DNA from: Citricoccus sp. CH26A
GTDB taxonomy: Bacteria; Actinomycetota; Actinomycetes; Actinomycetales; Micrococcaceae
DNA: 64,000 bases
NCBI RefSeq assembly: GCF_000224415.1
Contig: NZ_AFXQ01000009.1
Coordinates: 1 to 64,000, forward strand
Direction of reading: 5' to 3'
Shown here: in pieces, positions 1-8,630 of the stretch
Layout of the letters: every line of letters begins with the position of its first letter
How positions within the stretch are numbered: position 1 is the first letter of the stretch
Notes under the pieces: model-generated
Database searches by the model: none
Told to the model about the DNA's origin: nothing
Seen by the model: the letters and a program-made list of their open reading frames with translations, nothing else
Position numbers and translations under genes: made by a program

Positions 1-48
1 TGCCGGGGACGGCGGGCAGGTGCCGGTCCCGGCGCTGCCGCCGGGTCC

Positions 49-54
49 TACAGT
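49..54 (+). promoter_or_regulatory. -10 hexamer for a possibly leaderless kinase mRNA
   Basis: TACAGT matches the TANNNT -10 consensus and is separated by six bases from the GTG start at 61, so transcription would begin at or next to the start codon. The five G residues between them could alternatively act as a weak ribosome binding site. No clear -35 is visible in the short upstream stretch (1-48), which otherwise shows no gene. Confidence 0.4.
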
Positions 55-60
55 GGGGGC

Positions 61-1827
61 GTGAGCACCACGCGCGAGTCCCGCCGTCCCCGCGGATCCT
101 TCTCCGGGCGGATGACGGCGCTCCTGTTCGCCGCCGTGGCCGGGACGCTGGTCATCTGCCTGCTGGCCATCGGCTGGCTCACGACCCGGCGCATCCACGA
201 CCAGGCGCAGCAGGAGGCCCTGGGGATCGCCCGCACGGTGGCCTCCATCCCGGAGGTGCGCGACCTCGTGGCCGAGCAGGCGGACGAGGACGCCCTGGAC
301 GCCCGCGCGCTCGCCGCCGGCCCGCTGCAGTCCTCCCTCGAGGAGATCCGCCAGCGCACCGGGGCCCTGTTCGTGATCGCCACCGAGGACCGGGGGTTGC
401 GCCTGGCCCATCCCAACCCGGACCTGATCGGCCAGCGGGTCAGCACGGACCCGGTGGCGCTGTCCGGGGTGGAGGACACGTCCACCGAGCGCGGCACCCT
501 CGGCGAGTCCCTGCGCGCCAAGGTCCCCGTCTGGTCCCCGGACGGCTCCCGCGTGACGGGAGAGATCAGCGTCGGGGTGTCCGTGGCCGCCGTGGCGGGT
601 GACGTCCGCCAGGCCGCCGCGTCCGTGGCCGTCGTCGGGCTGGGCGGCCTGGTGCTGGCGGCGGTGTCCTCCGTCTCCCTGCAGCGTCGCCTGCGCCGGC
701 TCACCCTGGGGCTGGAGCCCGAGGAGATCGCCGCCTCGGCACGGGACCAGGCAGCCGTCCTCTACGGGGTGCAGGACGGGGTGATCGGCGTCAGCCCCGA
801 GGGCGTCATCACCGTCCGCAACAAGGCCGCACGGCTCCTCCTGGGCCTGCCGCACCGCACCGACCGGGACGACGTGGTGGGCCGGCGCTACGACGAGGCC
901 GGACTGCCGCCGACGTTGACGGGAGCCGTCGCCACCGCCCTGGACCCCGCCACCCCGTCCACCGGGTTGCGCCTGTCGGTGGGGGAGTCCTCCATGATCG
1001 CCTCCGTGGTCCCGGTGCGGCGAGGCGATGTCGACCTTGGGGCGGTCGTGATGCTGCGGGACACGACGGCGGTGGAGGCCCTCGGCAGCCGGCTCGACGC
1101 CGTCGAGACCATGGCCTCCGCCCTGCGGGCGCAGCGGCACGAGTTCGCCAACCGTCTGCACGCCCTCTCCGGCCTGCTGTCCGCCGGCCATCTCGAGGAG
1201 ACGCGGGAGTTCCTGCAGCAGGTCATCGACTCCGGCCCGGTCCGTGACCCCGTGCCCGGGATCGAGGCGGTGCAGGACACCTTCCTGCGGGCCTTCCTCG
1301 GGGCCAAGGGCGTGCAGGCCCACGAACTCGGGGTGGAGATCCGGGTCGGGGATGAGACCTCGTTCTGGCAGACCGTGGTCGATCCGCAGGACGCCACGGC
1401 GGTGCTCGGCAACCTCCTGGACAATGCCGTCCGCGCCGCGCTGGAACGCCAGGCCCCGGGCGGGGACCCGGCCGCCGGGCAAGCAGTGGAGGCCTCCGGG
1501 CGCCCCTGGGTCGAGGTCGACCTGCTGGGCGACGGCGACACCCTGCACCTGGCCGTCGCGGACTCCGGCAGCGGGGTGCCTGCGGGGCTGGACATCTTCA
1601 CCGCCGGGACCACCACCCGGGAGGCCGGGGAGCACGAGGCCCACGGCCACGGGATGGGACTGTCCCTGGCGCGCAGGCTGGCACGCCAGCGCGGAGGGGA
1701 TGTGTGGTTGGCTGAACCCGGCACCACGGACGGCGCCGGGGCCCTGTTCTGCGCCCGGCTCCCGGGGGTGCTGGCGGTCTCGGAACCGTCACCGGGACGG
1801 GCGACGCCGAAGGAGGCCCAGCGATGA
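61..1827 (+). CDS. Sensor histidine kinase, CitA/DcuS type
   Basis: A membrane-bound sensor of a two-component system, probably detecting an extracellular carboxylate. It has a first membrane helix at about residues 20-40, an extracytoplasmic sensor domain at 45-180, a second helix at 187-206, a cytoplasmic PAS-like region at 225-340, and the family H-box RHEFANRLHALSGLL with phospho-accepting His360. The ATPase N-box is NLLDNAVRAA (Asn451/455) and the glycine boxes lie near 500-507 and 529-535. The start is GTG. Its stop overlaps the regulator start (ATGA), so the two are co-translated. The ligand is inferred from the family only; no transporter target lies next to it in the window. Confidence 0.9.
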   Translation: MSTTRESRRPRGSFSGRMTALLFAAVAGTLVICLLAIGWLTTRRIHDQAQQEALGIARTVASIPEVRDLVAEQADEDALDARALAAGPLQSSLEEIRQRTGALFVIATEDRGLRLAHPNPDLIGQRVSTDPVALSGVEDTSTERGTLGESLRAKVPVWSPDGSRVTGEISVGVSVAAVAGDVRQAAASVAVVGLGGLVLAAVSSVSLQRRLRRLTLGLEPEEIAASARDQAAVLYGVQDGVIGVSPEGVITVRNKAARLLLGLPHRTDRDDVVGRRYDEAGLPPTLTGAVATALDPATPSTGLRLSVGESSMIASVVPVRRGDVDLGAVVMLRDTTAVEALGSRLDAVETMASALRAQRHEFANRLHALSGLLSAGHLEETREFLQQVIDSGPVRDPVPGIEAVQDTFLRAFLGAKGVQAHELGVEIRVGDETSFWQTVVDPQDATAVLGNLLDNAVRAALERQAPGGDPAAGQAVEASGRPWVEVDLLGDGDTLHLAVADSGSGVPAGLDIFTAGTTTREAGEHEAHGHGMGLSLARRLARQRGGDVWLAEPGTTDGAGALFCARLPGVLAVSEPSPGRATPKEAQR

Positions 1828-2516
1828 CGGCACTGCAGGACCGCGGAGGCGATTTCCGGGTGCTGGTGGTGGACGACGACTTCCGGGTCGCCTCCCTGCA
1901 CGCGAGCTATGTGGACGCGGTGCCCGGCTTCAGGGCCCTGCCGCCGGTGAACGACGCCCGGATGGTGGTCCGGACGGTCGCGGACACCACGCCGGACCTG
2001 GTGCTGCTGGACCTCTACCTGCCCCACGTCTCCGGGCTGGACCTGCTCACGGCGCTGGACGTGGACGCCTTCGTCCTCAGCGCCTCCGGAGAGGGGGAGT
2101 CCGTCCGGACGGCCCTGCGCCGCGGTGCGCTCTCCTACCTGGTCAAGCCGTTCGAGGAGAAGGCGCTCGCAGACCGGCTGCGAGCCTACGCCCGGTACCG
2201 GCGGCTGCTGGCCGCCGGTACCCACGACCAGGTGGCGATCGACCGTGCGCGCCGAGTCCTGCTGGCCGAGGCCGAACAGGCCCCGCCGTCGGCGGCCGCC
2301 ACCACGGAGCAGTCGGTGCTGGAGACCGTCAACGGCGCCGTCGAGGACCTGACCGTGATGGAGGTGGCGGAGGCCGTCGGGATCTCCCGCGCCACGGCCC
2401 AGCGGTACCTCTCCCACCTGGCACAGGCCGGCCAGGTCAACCTGGGGCTACGCTACGGTGCCCGGGGCCGGCCAGAGCACCGCTACGGCCCCCTGGACCC
2501 GAGCGCCCGGGGCTGA
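1824..2516 (+). CDS. Response regulator, CitB/DcuR type
   Basis: The partner of the preceding kinase. The receiver domain (about residues 11-125) shows the acidic pair Asp17/Asp18, phospho-acceptor Asp63 in VLLDLYLPHVSG and Lys108 in LVKPF. The C-terminal part carries a helix-turn-helix around ISRATAQRYLSHL and ends in a basic GRPEHRY stretch, as in CitB/DcuR regulators that control uptake of citrate, malate or fumarate. Its length of 230 residues is normal. It ends only 7 bases from the convergent glycosylase-family gene, with no hairpin terminator visible between them. Confidence 0.9.
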   Translation: MTALQDRGGDFRVLVVDDDFRVASLHASYVDAVPGFRALPPVNDARMVVRTVADTTPDLVLLDLYLPHVSGLDLLTALDVDAFVLSASGEGESVRTALRRGALSYLVKPFEEKALADRLRAYARYRRLLAAGTHDQVAIDRARRVLLAEAEQAPPSAAATTEQSVLETVNGAVEDLTVMEVAEAVGISRATAQRYLSHLAQAGQVNLGLRYGARGRPEHRYGPLDPSARG

Positions 2517-2523
2517 ACGGGCC

Positions 2524-3555
2524 TCACGGGCGATCGCCCGGGGCCCGGACGTCCTCCAGGGCGGACAAGGCCTCCAGGAGCCGGCGGCGGAGGACGGTGG
2601 ACTCCTCGGCGAAGCCGCGCTGGTGCCGCACGTATTCCGCGCGGCCTGCCGGCGTCTCGATCCGGATCGGCTCCAGGCCCCAGTCGGCCAGGTCGTAGGG
2701 GGACGCACGCATGTCCATGGTCCGGATCCGCCAGGCCAGCTCGAAGCAGTCGGCCACGAGGTCCGAGCTGAGCACCGGCAGCAGCTTGTAGCTCCACTTG
2801 TAGAGGTCCATGTTCGCGTGCAGGCAGCCGGGCTGCTCCAGGTCGACCTGGGTGGCCCGGGTGGGCTGCAGCTCGTTCAACGGCGCGGCCTCGGGGGCGT
2901 AGAAGCGGAAGGCGTCGAAGTGCGTGCAGGAGATCCGGTTCCGTTCGACCACCTCGTTGGTCCCCTCGGCGCCCAGCCGCAGGGGGACGGTGGAGTGCCG
3001 CACTCCGTGGACCTCCGACCGGTAGGCCATGGCCCACTCGTGCAGGCCGAAGCACGCGAGCCGGGCCGGCCGCTGCACGGTGGCCCCCAGGATCCGGTGG
3101 GCGAACTCGACCATCGACCCGCGCCGGTCGAGGAATGCCCCCACGTCGACCGTCCAGCCACCCGCCGGCAGTCCGGGGCGTGGATCGACCCACCGGTAGA
3201 AGCGCCAGCCGCCGGTGGCACCGGCGGGGACCACGTCGGAGGTCTCCCCGGGGCCGGGGTGCGGCTGCAGGCCCGGGGCGGGGCCGGCGTCGGGCCGGGC
3301 GATCTCTCCCGGGCTCCCGGCCCCGGGGTCTGCGGCCAGCACGACGCCGGCCCCCGGGTGCCAGCGTTCGAGGGCACCGGGGGTGAGCGAGTAGTAGGAG
3401 AAGAGGAAGTCGTGCACCGGGTGCCGGACCCCCGCCGCGTGCAGGTCCCTCAGGGGTGCGGTGTAGGCGCTGATGCGCTGCCGGTGGGACTCCGCGCGGC
3501 TCCGCCACTGCTGCGGGGACAGCACGGACAGGCCATCGAGGCGGGGAGGGAGCAC
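2524..3555 (-). CDS. Protein of the family labelled 3-methyladenine DNA glycosylase (actinobacterial)
   Basis: The sequence, with LSPQQWRSRAESHRQRI near its start and HPVHDFLFSYYSLTPG further on, resembles an actinobacterial family commonly labelled 3-methyladenine DNA glycosylase. I see no helix-hairpin-helix glycosylase signature, so the enzymatic name is uncertain. The protein is cytosolic with no signal peptide. The reading frame is open to 3663, but the N-terminal extension is arginine-rich and not family-like, so I chose GTG at 3555. Another GTG at 3525 is possible. The chosen start lies inside a perfect 14-bp inverted repeat, which could control translation or transcription. Confidence 0.6.
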   Translation of the reverse strand: MLPPRLDGLSVLSPQQWRSRAESHRQRISAYTAPLRDLHAAGVRHPVHDFLFSYYSLTPGALERWHPGAGVVLAADPGAGSPGEIARPDAGPAPGLQPHPGPGETSDVVPAGATGGWRFYRWVDPRPGLPAGGWTVDVGAFLDRRGSMVEFAHRILGATVQRPARLACFGLHEWAMAYRSEVHGVRHSTVPLRLGAEGTNEVVERNRISCTHFDAFRFYAPEAAPLNELQPTRATQVDLEQPGCLHANMDLYKWSYKLLPVLSSDLVADCFELAWRIRTMDMRASPYDLADWGLEPIRIETPAGRAEYVRHQRGFAEESTVLRRRLLEALSALEDVRAPGDRP

Positions 3556-3583
3556 CCGTCCAGAGTAGTCTCTGGACGGGTGC
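3552..3583. promoter_or_regulatory. Perfect 14-bp inverted repeat at gene start
   Basis: GCACCCGTCCAGAG, a 4-base TAGT spacer, and its exact reverse complement. It overlaps the chosen GTG start of the minus-strand glycosylase-family gene. It could be an operator or an mRNA hairpin that hides the start codon. Confidence 0.55.
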
Positions 3584-3855
3584 GCCCGCGTTCCCGGACG
3601 GGACGGAAGGCGGGCCCGACAAGCGGCCATGACGCATCGTTCCCTGTAAAAGATGTGTTTCAAGCCTTCCGTCGGGCCCCCAGACTCAGGTAATCTTCGG
3701 TCATCCCCATCCTGTGGTCGGCATCACTTCCACCGTCTCCACGTGCGTCCCGGGGCCCCGTGCCCGTCTCGCGGAACAGGCGCATTCCCCCGGCGACAGG
3801 ATCAGCCGGGCATGATCGTGCCCGGTTCGCACCTTGGTGAGGAAGGCCAAGCTAC

Positions 3856-6800
3856 ATGTCAGAGAAATCCAGAGGCCGGCGCCGCTCGCTCACGGCCTTC
3901 GCGGCCGGACTGCCCCTCGTGGCCGGTTCGTTCCTGCTCCCCGGCGCCCAGGCCGCGCCCGATGCCGGCGTCCTCGACGCCGGTTCGGTGGACTCCGTGC
4001 TGCAGTCGGCGGTGCAGGAGTACAAGGACGGCAAGTACTTCGTCGTCCTCAAGGACGACCCCGCCCTGACCTACACGGGCGGTGAGGACGACCTCGCGCC
4101 GACGGCCGCCCCGAAGGGCACGTTCAATCCGAACTCGGCCCACGTGCGCAAGTACGAGCAGTTCCTGGAGGGCAAGCAGGAGAAGGTCGCGGCGGCGGAG
4201 GACGTCGAGGTGGACCAGTCCTTCTCCGTGGCGCTGAACGCCTTCACGGCGGACCTCACCGCCGAGCAGGCCCTGGAGATCTCGCGTCACCCGGACGTGC
4301 TCGGCGTGGCCGAGAACACGCAGGCGGCCCCGGATTACTCCTCCGTGGAGTTCCTCGACCTGCCGGGCCGGAAGGGCACCTGGAAGGACACCTACAGGGG
4401 CGTCAGGAACGCGGGCAAGGGCGTGGTGGTCGGCGTGATCGACACCGGTTACTTCCCGGACCAGGACATGCTCGCGGGCGATCCGGTCAAGGCGCTGCCG
4501 GGCCGGAAGAAGCCGAGGGTGGGGGAGCCGTACCTGACCGCCGACGGCGGGATCGCCATGCTCAAGTCCGACGGCACCACCTTCCGGGGCGAGTGCGAGC
4601 CCGGTCAGGACTTCACCGGACAGGAGTGCAACTCCAAGGTGCTCTCGGCGCGGTACTACTCGGAGGACTTCGAGCGATTCGTCCCCATCGACAAGCGCGA
4701 CCCCAACGAGCGGCTGTCCCCGATCGACATCAGCTCCCACGGCACCCACACCGCCACCACCGCGGCGGGCAACGACGGCGTGGACCAGGTCATGAACGGC
4801 GGTGACTACGGTGAGGGCTCCGGCGTGGCGCCGGAGGCCAAGGTGGCCGTCTACAAGATCTGCTGGGAGGACACCGACCCGGACACCGGTGGCTGCTACT
4901 CCTCCGCCTCCGTGCAGGCGATCGAGCAGGCCATCGTGGACAACGTGGACGTGCTGAACTACTCCATCTCCGGCAACAACACCTCGGTGGTGGACCCCGT
5001 GTCCCTGGCCTTCAAGTCCGCGGCGGCGGCGGGCATCTTCGTCTCCGCCTCCGCCGGCAACTCCGGACCCGCCGCCAACACGGTCAACCACTCCGCCCCG
5101 TGGCTGACCTCCGTGGCCGCCGAGACCTTCTCCAACGAGCTGACGGGCACCGTGGAGTTCGAGGACGGCACCAAGGTCCGCGGCGTCTCGTCCATGGTCG
5201 AGGGGGCCGGCCCGGCCGACGTCGTGCTCTCGAGCGAGGTCGCCAAGGCCGGTGCCGCGGCCGAGGACGCGCGGCTCTGCGCCGTGGGCGCCCTGGACCC
5301 CGAGGCGGCCGCCGGCAAGATCGTGCTGTGCGACCGTGGCGTGACGGCTCGCGTGGACAAGTCCAAGGCCGTGGCCGAGGCCGGTGGCGTGGGCATGATC
5401 CTCGTGAACGTCGGCGGCGGCTCCGAGGATGCCGACCTGCACTCCGTCCCCACGGTGCACACCTCCGATGAGTCCGTCCGCCAGCTCGTGGCCACGACGG
5501 ACCTCAAGGCCACCCTCGTCCCCGGTGACACCACCGGGCTGGAGGCCCAGCCGGTTCCGCAGATCGCCGGATTCTCCTCGCGCGGTCCGTCCAACGCGGT
5601 CAACTCCGACCTGCTGAAGCCGGACATCGCCGCACCGGGCGTCAACGTCATCGCCGGTGTCTCCCCGCTGGACCCGAACTACAACGGCAACGAGTACGGC
5701 CTGATGTCCGGCACCTCCATGGCGGCCCCCAACCTGGCCGGCATGGCCGCGCTGATGTACGGGAAGTACCCGAGGTGGTCGCCGATGGCCGTCAAGTCGG
5801 CCATGATGACCTCCACCCAGGACGTGTACAACGCCGACGGTTCCGCCAACCTGGACAACTTCGCCACCGGTGCCGGCTCCGCGGACCCCCAGGCGATGGC
5901 CGCCCCGGGCCTGGTCTACGACTCGAACTACCGGCACTGGAACAGGTTCCTGAACGGCAAGATCGCCGCCCGGGACGTCAACGTCCCGTCCTACGCCGTC
6001 TCCGACGTGGCCGGCTCGGCCACCGTGACCCGGACCCTGACGGCCACGGAGAGCGGCCGTTGGTCCTTCTCCGCGGACGTCCCCGGGTTCACGGTGACCG
6101 CCTCCCCGGCGACGCTGAACCTGAAGAAGGGCAGGTCGGCCACGGTCAAGGTCACCTTCACCCGGGACGGTGCACCGGCGAACACCTGGCAGCACGGTTC
6201 CCTGACGTGGTCCGGCGGCAAGAGGCGCTCCCCGGACGTCACCTCCCCGGTGACGCTGCGGGCCGTGGACGTGGCCGCCGATCGGGCGATCGAGGGCACC
6301 GGGTCCGAGGGATCGGCTGAGGTCACACTGACCGGTGGCATCACCGCCACCGTGGAGCCGACCGTCCTGGGCCTGGACAAGTCCGCCGACGAGGTCTTCG
6401 CCAAGGTGCCGGGTCCACTGAAGGGGACCACCGACGACTCGAACCACCTGTCCGCGACCTCGGTCGAACCGGGCACCACCACCGTCAGCTGGCACCTGCA
6501 GTCCGGTGACGAGGCCGCCGACTGGGACATGTTCGTGATCACCCCGGACAACCGGACCCTGCAGGTCGCCACCGCCTCCGCCTCGGAGCAGCTGACGCTG
6601 AGCGACCCGGCCCCGGGCACCTACTACGTGGTCTCGAACCTGTACTCGTCCCCGACCGGGACGTCTACCCCGGCCACGCTGAGCACGGTGAAGACCCAGG
6701 GGGACGCCGGCAACCTGAGCCTCTCCGAGGACCAGGTGGCCCTGACCCAGGGCGAGGACACCTCGGTGACCGCCTCCTGGGACGGTTTGACGGAAGGCAC

Positions 6801-6960
6801 CTGGCACGGGCTCATCTCCTGGGTCCCGGGGACCGCCACCGCCGTCTCGGTGACCGTGGGCCCGGACGGCAAGGCCGCGGTGACGGACTCGGCCGGTACC
6901 GTGCTGACCCCGGAGGACGTCGAGCAGGCACCGCTGACCGACCTCGTGAAGGAGCGGTGA
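3856..6960 (+). CDS. Secreted S8 family subtilisin-like serine protease
   Basis: A large extracellular protease. Residues 1-34 form a signal peptide with a basic start (KSRGRRR) and AQA-A cleavage site. An inhibitor I9-type propeptide spans about 60-155. The catalytic triad is Asp196 (VVVGVIDTGY), His295 (SSHGTHTA) and Ser621 (LMSGTSMAAP), with oxyanion Asn402. A PA domain is inserted at about 455-555, and a fibronectin-III-like tail follows from about 690. The cysteines around 246-348 may form disulfides. No LPXTG signal or C-terminal membrane helix is seen, so release into the medium is likely. AGGAAGG lies 11 bases before the ATG. A strong palindromic terminator follows. Confidence 0.93.
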   Translation: MSEKSRGRRRSLTAFAAGLPLVAGSFLLPGAQAAPDAGVLDAGSVDSVLQSAVQEYKDGKYFVVLKDDPALTYTGGEDDLAPTAAPKGTFNPNSAHVRKYEQFLEGKQEKVAAAEDVEVDQSFSVALNAFTADLTAEQALEISRHPDVLGVAENTQAAPDYSSVEFLDLPGRKGTWKDTYRGVRNAGKGVVVGVIDTGYFPDQDMLAGDPVKALPGRKKPRVGEPYLTADGGIAMLKSDGTTFRGECEPGQDFTGQECNSKVLSARYYSEDFERFVPIDKRDPNERLSPIDISSHGTHTATTAAGNDGVDQVMNGGDYGEGSGVAPEAKVAVYKICWEDTDPDTGGCYSSASVQAIEQAIVDNVDVLNYSISGNNTSVVDPVSLAFKSAAAAGIFVSASAGNSGPAANTVNHSAPWLTSVAAETFSNELTGTVEFEDGTKVRGVSSMVEGAGPADVVLSSEVAKAGAAAEDARLCAVGALDPEAAAGKIVLCDRGVTARVDKSKAVAEAGGVGMILVNVGGGSEDADLHSVPTVHTSDESVRQLVATTDLKATLVPGDTTGLEAQPVPQIAGFSSRGPSNAVNSDLLKPDIAAPGVNVIAGVSPLDPNYNGNEYGLMSGTSMAAPNLAGMAALMYGKYPRWSPMAVKSAMMTSTQDVYNADGSANLDNFATGAGSADPQAMAAPGLVYDSNYRHWNRFLNGKIAARDVNVPSYAVSDVAGSATVTRTLTATESGRWSFSADVPGFTVTASPATLNLKKGRSATVKVTFTRDGAPANTWQHGSLTWSGGKRRSPDVTSPVTLRAVDVAADRAIEGTGSEGSAEVTLTGGITATVEPTVLGLDKSADEVFAKVPGPLKGTTDDSNHLSATSVEPGTTTVSWHLQSGDEAADWDMFVITPDNRTLQVATASASEQLTLSDPAPGTYYVVSNLYSSPTGTSTPATLSTVKTQGDAGNLSLSEDQVALTQGEDTSVTASWDGLTEGTWHGLISWVPGTATAVSVTVGPDGKAAVTDSAGTVLTPEDVEQAPLTDLVKER

Positions 6961-6984
6961 CCCGCTCCTGAACCGGTGAAGACG

Positions 6985-7020
6985 GGCAAGGCCCCGGACC
7001 GATCGGTCCGGGGCCTTGCC
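6985..7020. terminator. Bidirectional hairpin terminator
   Basis: A perfect 36-base palindrome (18 + 18) with no loop in DNA terms, centred on GACCGATCGGTC. It sits between the convergent protease and aspartate kinase genes and can serve both. There is no T-run. Confidence 0.75.
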
Positions 7021-7033
7021 GTGTCAGTCGTGT

Positions 7034-8320
7034 TCAGCGGCCGGTGCCGCCGTAGACCGTGGCCTCTTCGTCCGCGTCGAGGTTGAAGGCCTGGTGCACG
7101 GCCCGCACGGCGGTGTCCAGCATGTCCTCACGGGTGATGATCGAGATGCGGATCTCCGAGGTGGAGATCATGTCGATGTTCACCCCGGCCTGGTGCAGGG
7201 CGTCGAAGAACCGGGCGGAGACGCCGGGGTTCGACCGCATGCCACCGCCCACGAGGGAGAGCTTGCCGATGTGCGGGTTCAGCAGGATGTCCTCGAAGCC
7301 GATCTCGTCCTGGGCCGCGCGCAGGGCCTCGGTGGCCTGCTTGCCCTCGGTGATCGGCAACGTGAAGGAGATGTCCGAACGGCCGGTCTCCACCCGCGGG
7401 ACGTTCTGGACGATCATGTCGATGTTCACGTTGGCGGAGGCGATCACGTTGAAGACCTCCGCCGCCTTGCCCGGGACGTCCGGGACGCCGTAGACGGTGA
7501 TCTTGCCCTCGGACCGGTCGTGGGCGACGCCGGAGACGATCGGCTGTTCCATGGGTTCGCCTTCCTCGATGGTGATGGTGTCTTCAGGGTTGGGACGCAC
7601 CCAGGTGCCCTCGTTGTGGCTGAACGACGAGCGCACGTGCAGCGGCACGCCGAATCGGCGGGCGTACTCCACGCAGCGCAGGTGCAGGATCTTGGACCCG
7701 GAGGCGGCCATCTCCAGCATGTCCTCGGAACTGATCTCGTCGATCTTCCGTGCGGACGGGACCACGCGTGGGTCGGCGGTGTAGACGCCGTCGACGTCCG
7801 TGTAGATCTCGCAGACGTCGGCACCCAGGGCTGCGGCGAGGGCCACGGCCGTGGTGTCCGAGCCACCGCGGCCCATGGTGGTGATGTCCCGGGACTCCCG
7901 GCTCATCCCCTGGAATCCGGCCACGATGGCGATGTTGCCCTCGTCCACGGCGTCCTTCACGCGGTTCGGGGAGACGTCGATGATGCGTGCCTGGCCGTGC
8001 AGGGAATCGGTGAACATCCCCGCCTGGGAACCGGTGAAGGAGCGTGCGGTGGACCCGAGCGAGTGGATGCCCATGGCCAGCAGGGACATCGAGATGCGCT
8101 CGCCCGCGGAGAGCAGGATGTCCATCTCGCGGGCCGGCGGGTCGATGTTGATCTTCTCGGACAGGTCCAGCAACTCGTCCGTGGTGTCACCCATGGCCGA
8201 GACCACGACGACGACCTGGTGGCCGGCCTGCTGGGTCTCGACCACGCGTCTGGCCACGCGCAGGATTCCATCGGCGTCGGCGACGGAGGATCCTCCGTAC
8301 TTCTGGACGATCAGGCTCAT
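7034..8320 (-). CDS. lysC: Aspartate kinase
   Basis: Phosphorylates aspartate in the first step to lysine, threonine, methionine and diaminopimelate. The kinase domain starts with [11 protein letters not shown] (KYGGSS at residues 7-12) and contains the conserved stretches [11 protein letters not shown] and [10 protein letters not shown]-like [15 protein letters not shown]. Two ACT regulatory domains occupy about 265-420 ([24 protein letters not shown]), which is typical of a feedback-inhibited enzyme. The length of 428 residues is standard. AAGGAA precedes the ATG, and a TAGACT -10-like box lies at 8380-8385 on the same strand. The usual partner asd is not adjacent, which is common outside corynebacteria. 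Confidence 0.95.
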   Translation of the reverse strand: MSLIVQKYGGSSVADADGILRVARRVVETQQAGHQVVVVVSAMGDTTDELLDLSEKINIDPPAREMDILLSAGERISMSLLAMGIHSLGSTARSFTGSQAGMFTDSLHGQARIIDVSPNRVKDAVDEGNIAIVAGFQGMSRESRDITTMGRGGSDTTAVALAAALGADVCEIYTDVDGVYTADPRVVPSARKIDEISSEDMLEMAASGSKILHLRCVEYARRFGVPLHVRSSFSHNEGTWVRPNPEDTITIEEGEPMEQPIVSGVAHDRSEGKITVYGVPDVPGKAAEVFNVIASANVNIDMIVQNVPRVETGRSDISFTLPITEGKQATEALRAAQDEIGFEDILLNPHIGKLSLVGGGMRSNPGVSARFFDALHQAGVNIDMISTSEIRISIITREDMLDTAVRAVHQAFNLDADEEATVYGGTGR

Positions 8321-8455
8321 GCGGTTCCTTGGGTAGGGGTCGGGCCCGCAGGGCGCGGGCTGTCGGTCGGCTGCGCCCTAGTCTACGGGGGGTCACGGAC
8401 CCGGTTCCGACCATGAACGAGGCGGTAGAGCACCACGCGGCCGAGGGGCCCGCCC

Positions 8456-8564
8456 GACCACGTGCCACACCAGCACCGGTCACCTGCCGGCCCGCGCCGA
8501 CCACGTGCCGGACCCGCACCGACCACGTGCCGGACCCACGTCGATCGCGTACCGGGCCGCGTAG
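8456..8564. repeat. Intergenic tandem repeat, about five 21-22 bp units
   Basis: Units begin at 8456, 8478, 8499, 8521 and 8543 and resemble GACCACGTGCCGGACCCGCA. Units 3 and 4 are identical over 19 bases; units 2 and 5 are more divergent. Three units carry the palindrome CACGTG. The array fills the centre of the 310-bp gap (8321-8630) between divergent lysC and the ABC ATPase gene. The period is about two helical turns, which would suit a row of protein sites. No reading frame with family resemblance was seen. Confidence 0.7.
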
Positions 8565-8630
8565 TGCACGCCAGGGTGCGGTCCCGGCCCTGTCCTTGCC
8601 GCCCGACCCCCCGTACCGCACGATGGTGCC

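Noticed and set aside
3859-6807. A 982-codon open frame antisense to the protease gene
   Set aside because: It is a by-product of the high GC third-position bias. Its translation is Gly/His/Val/Arg-rich without domains, while the plus-strand frame carries the complete subtilase catalytic triad.
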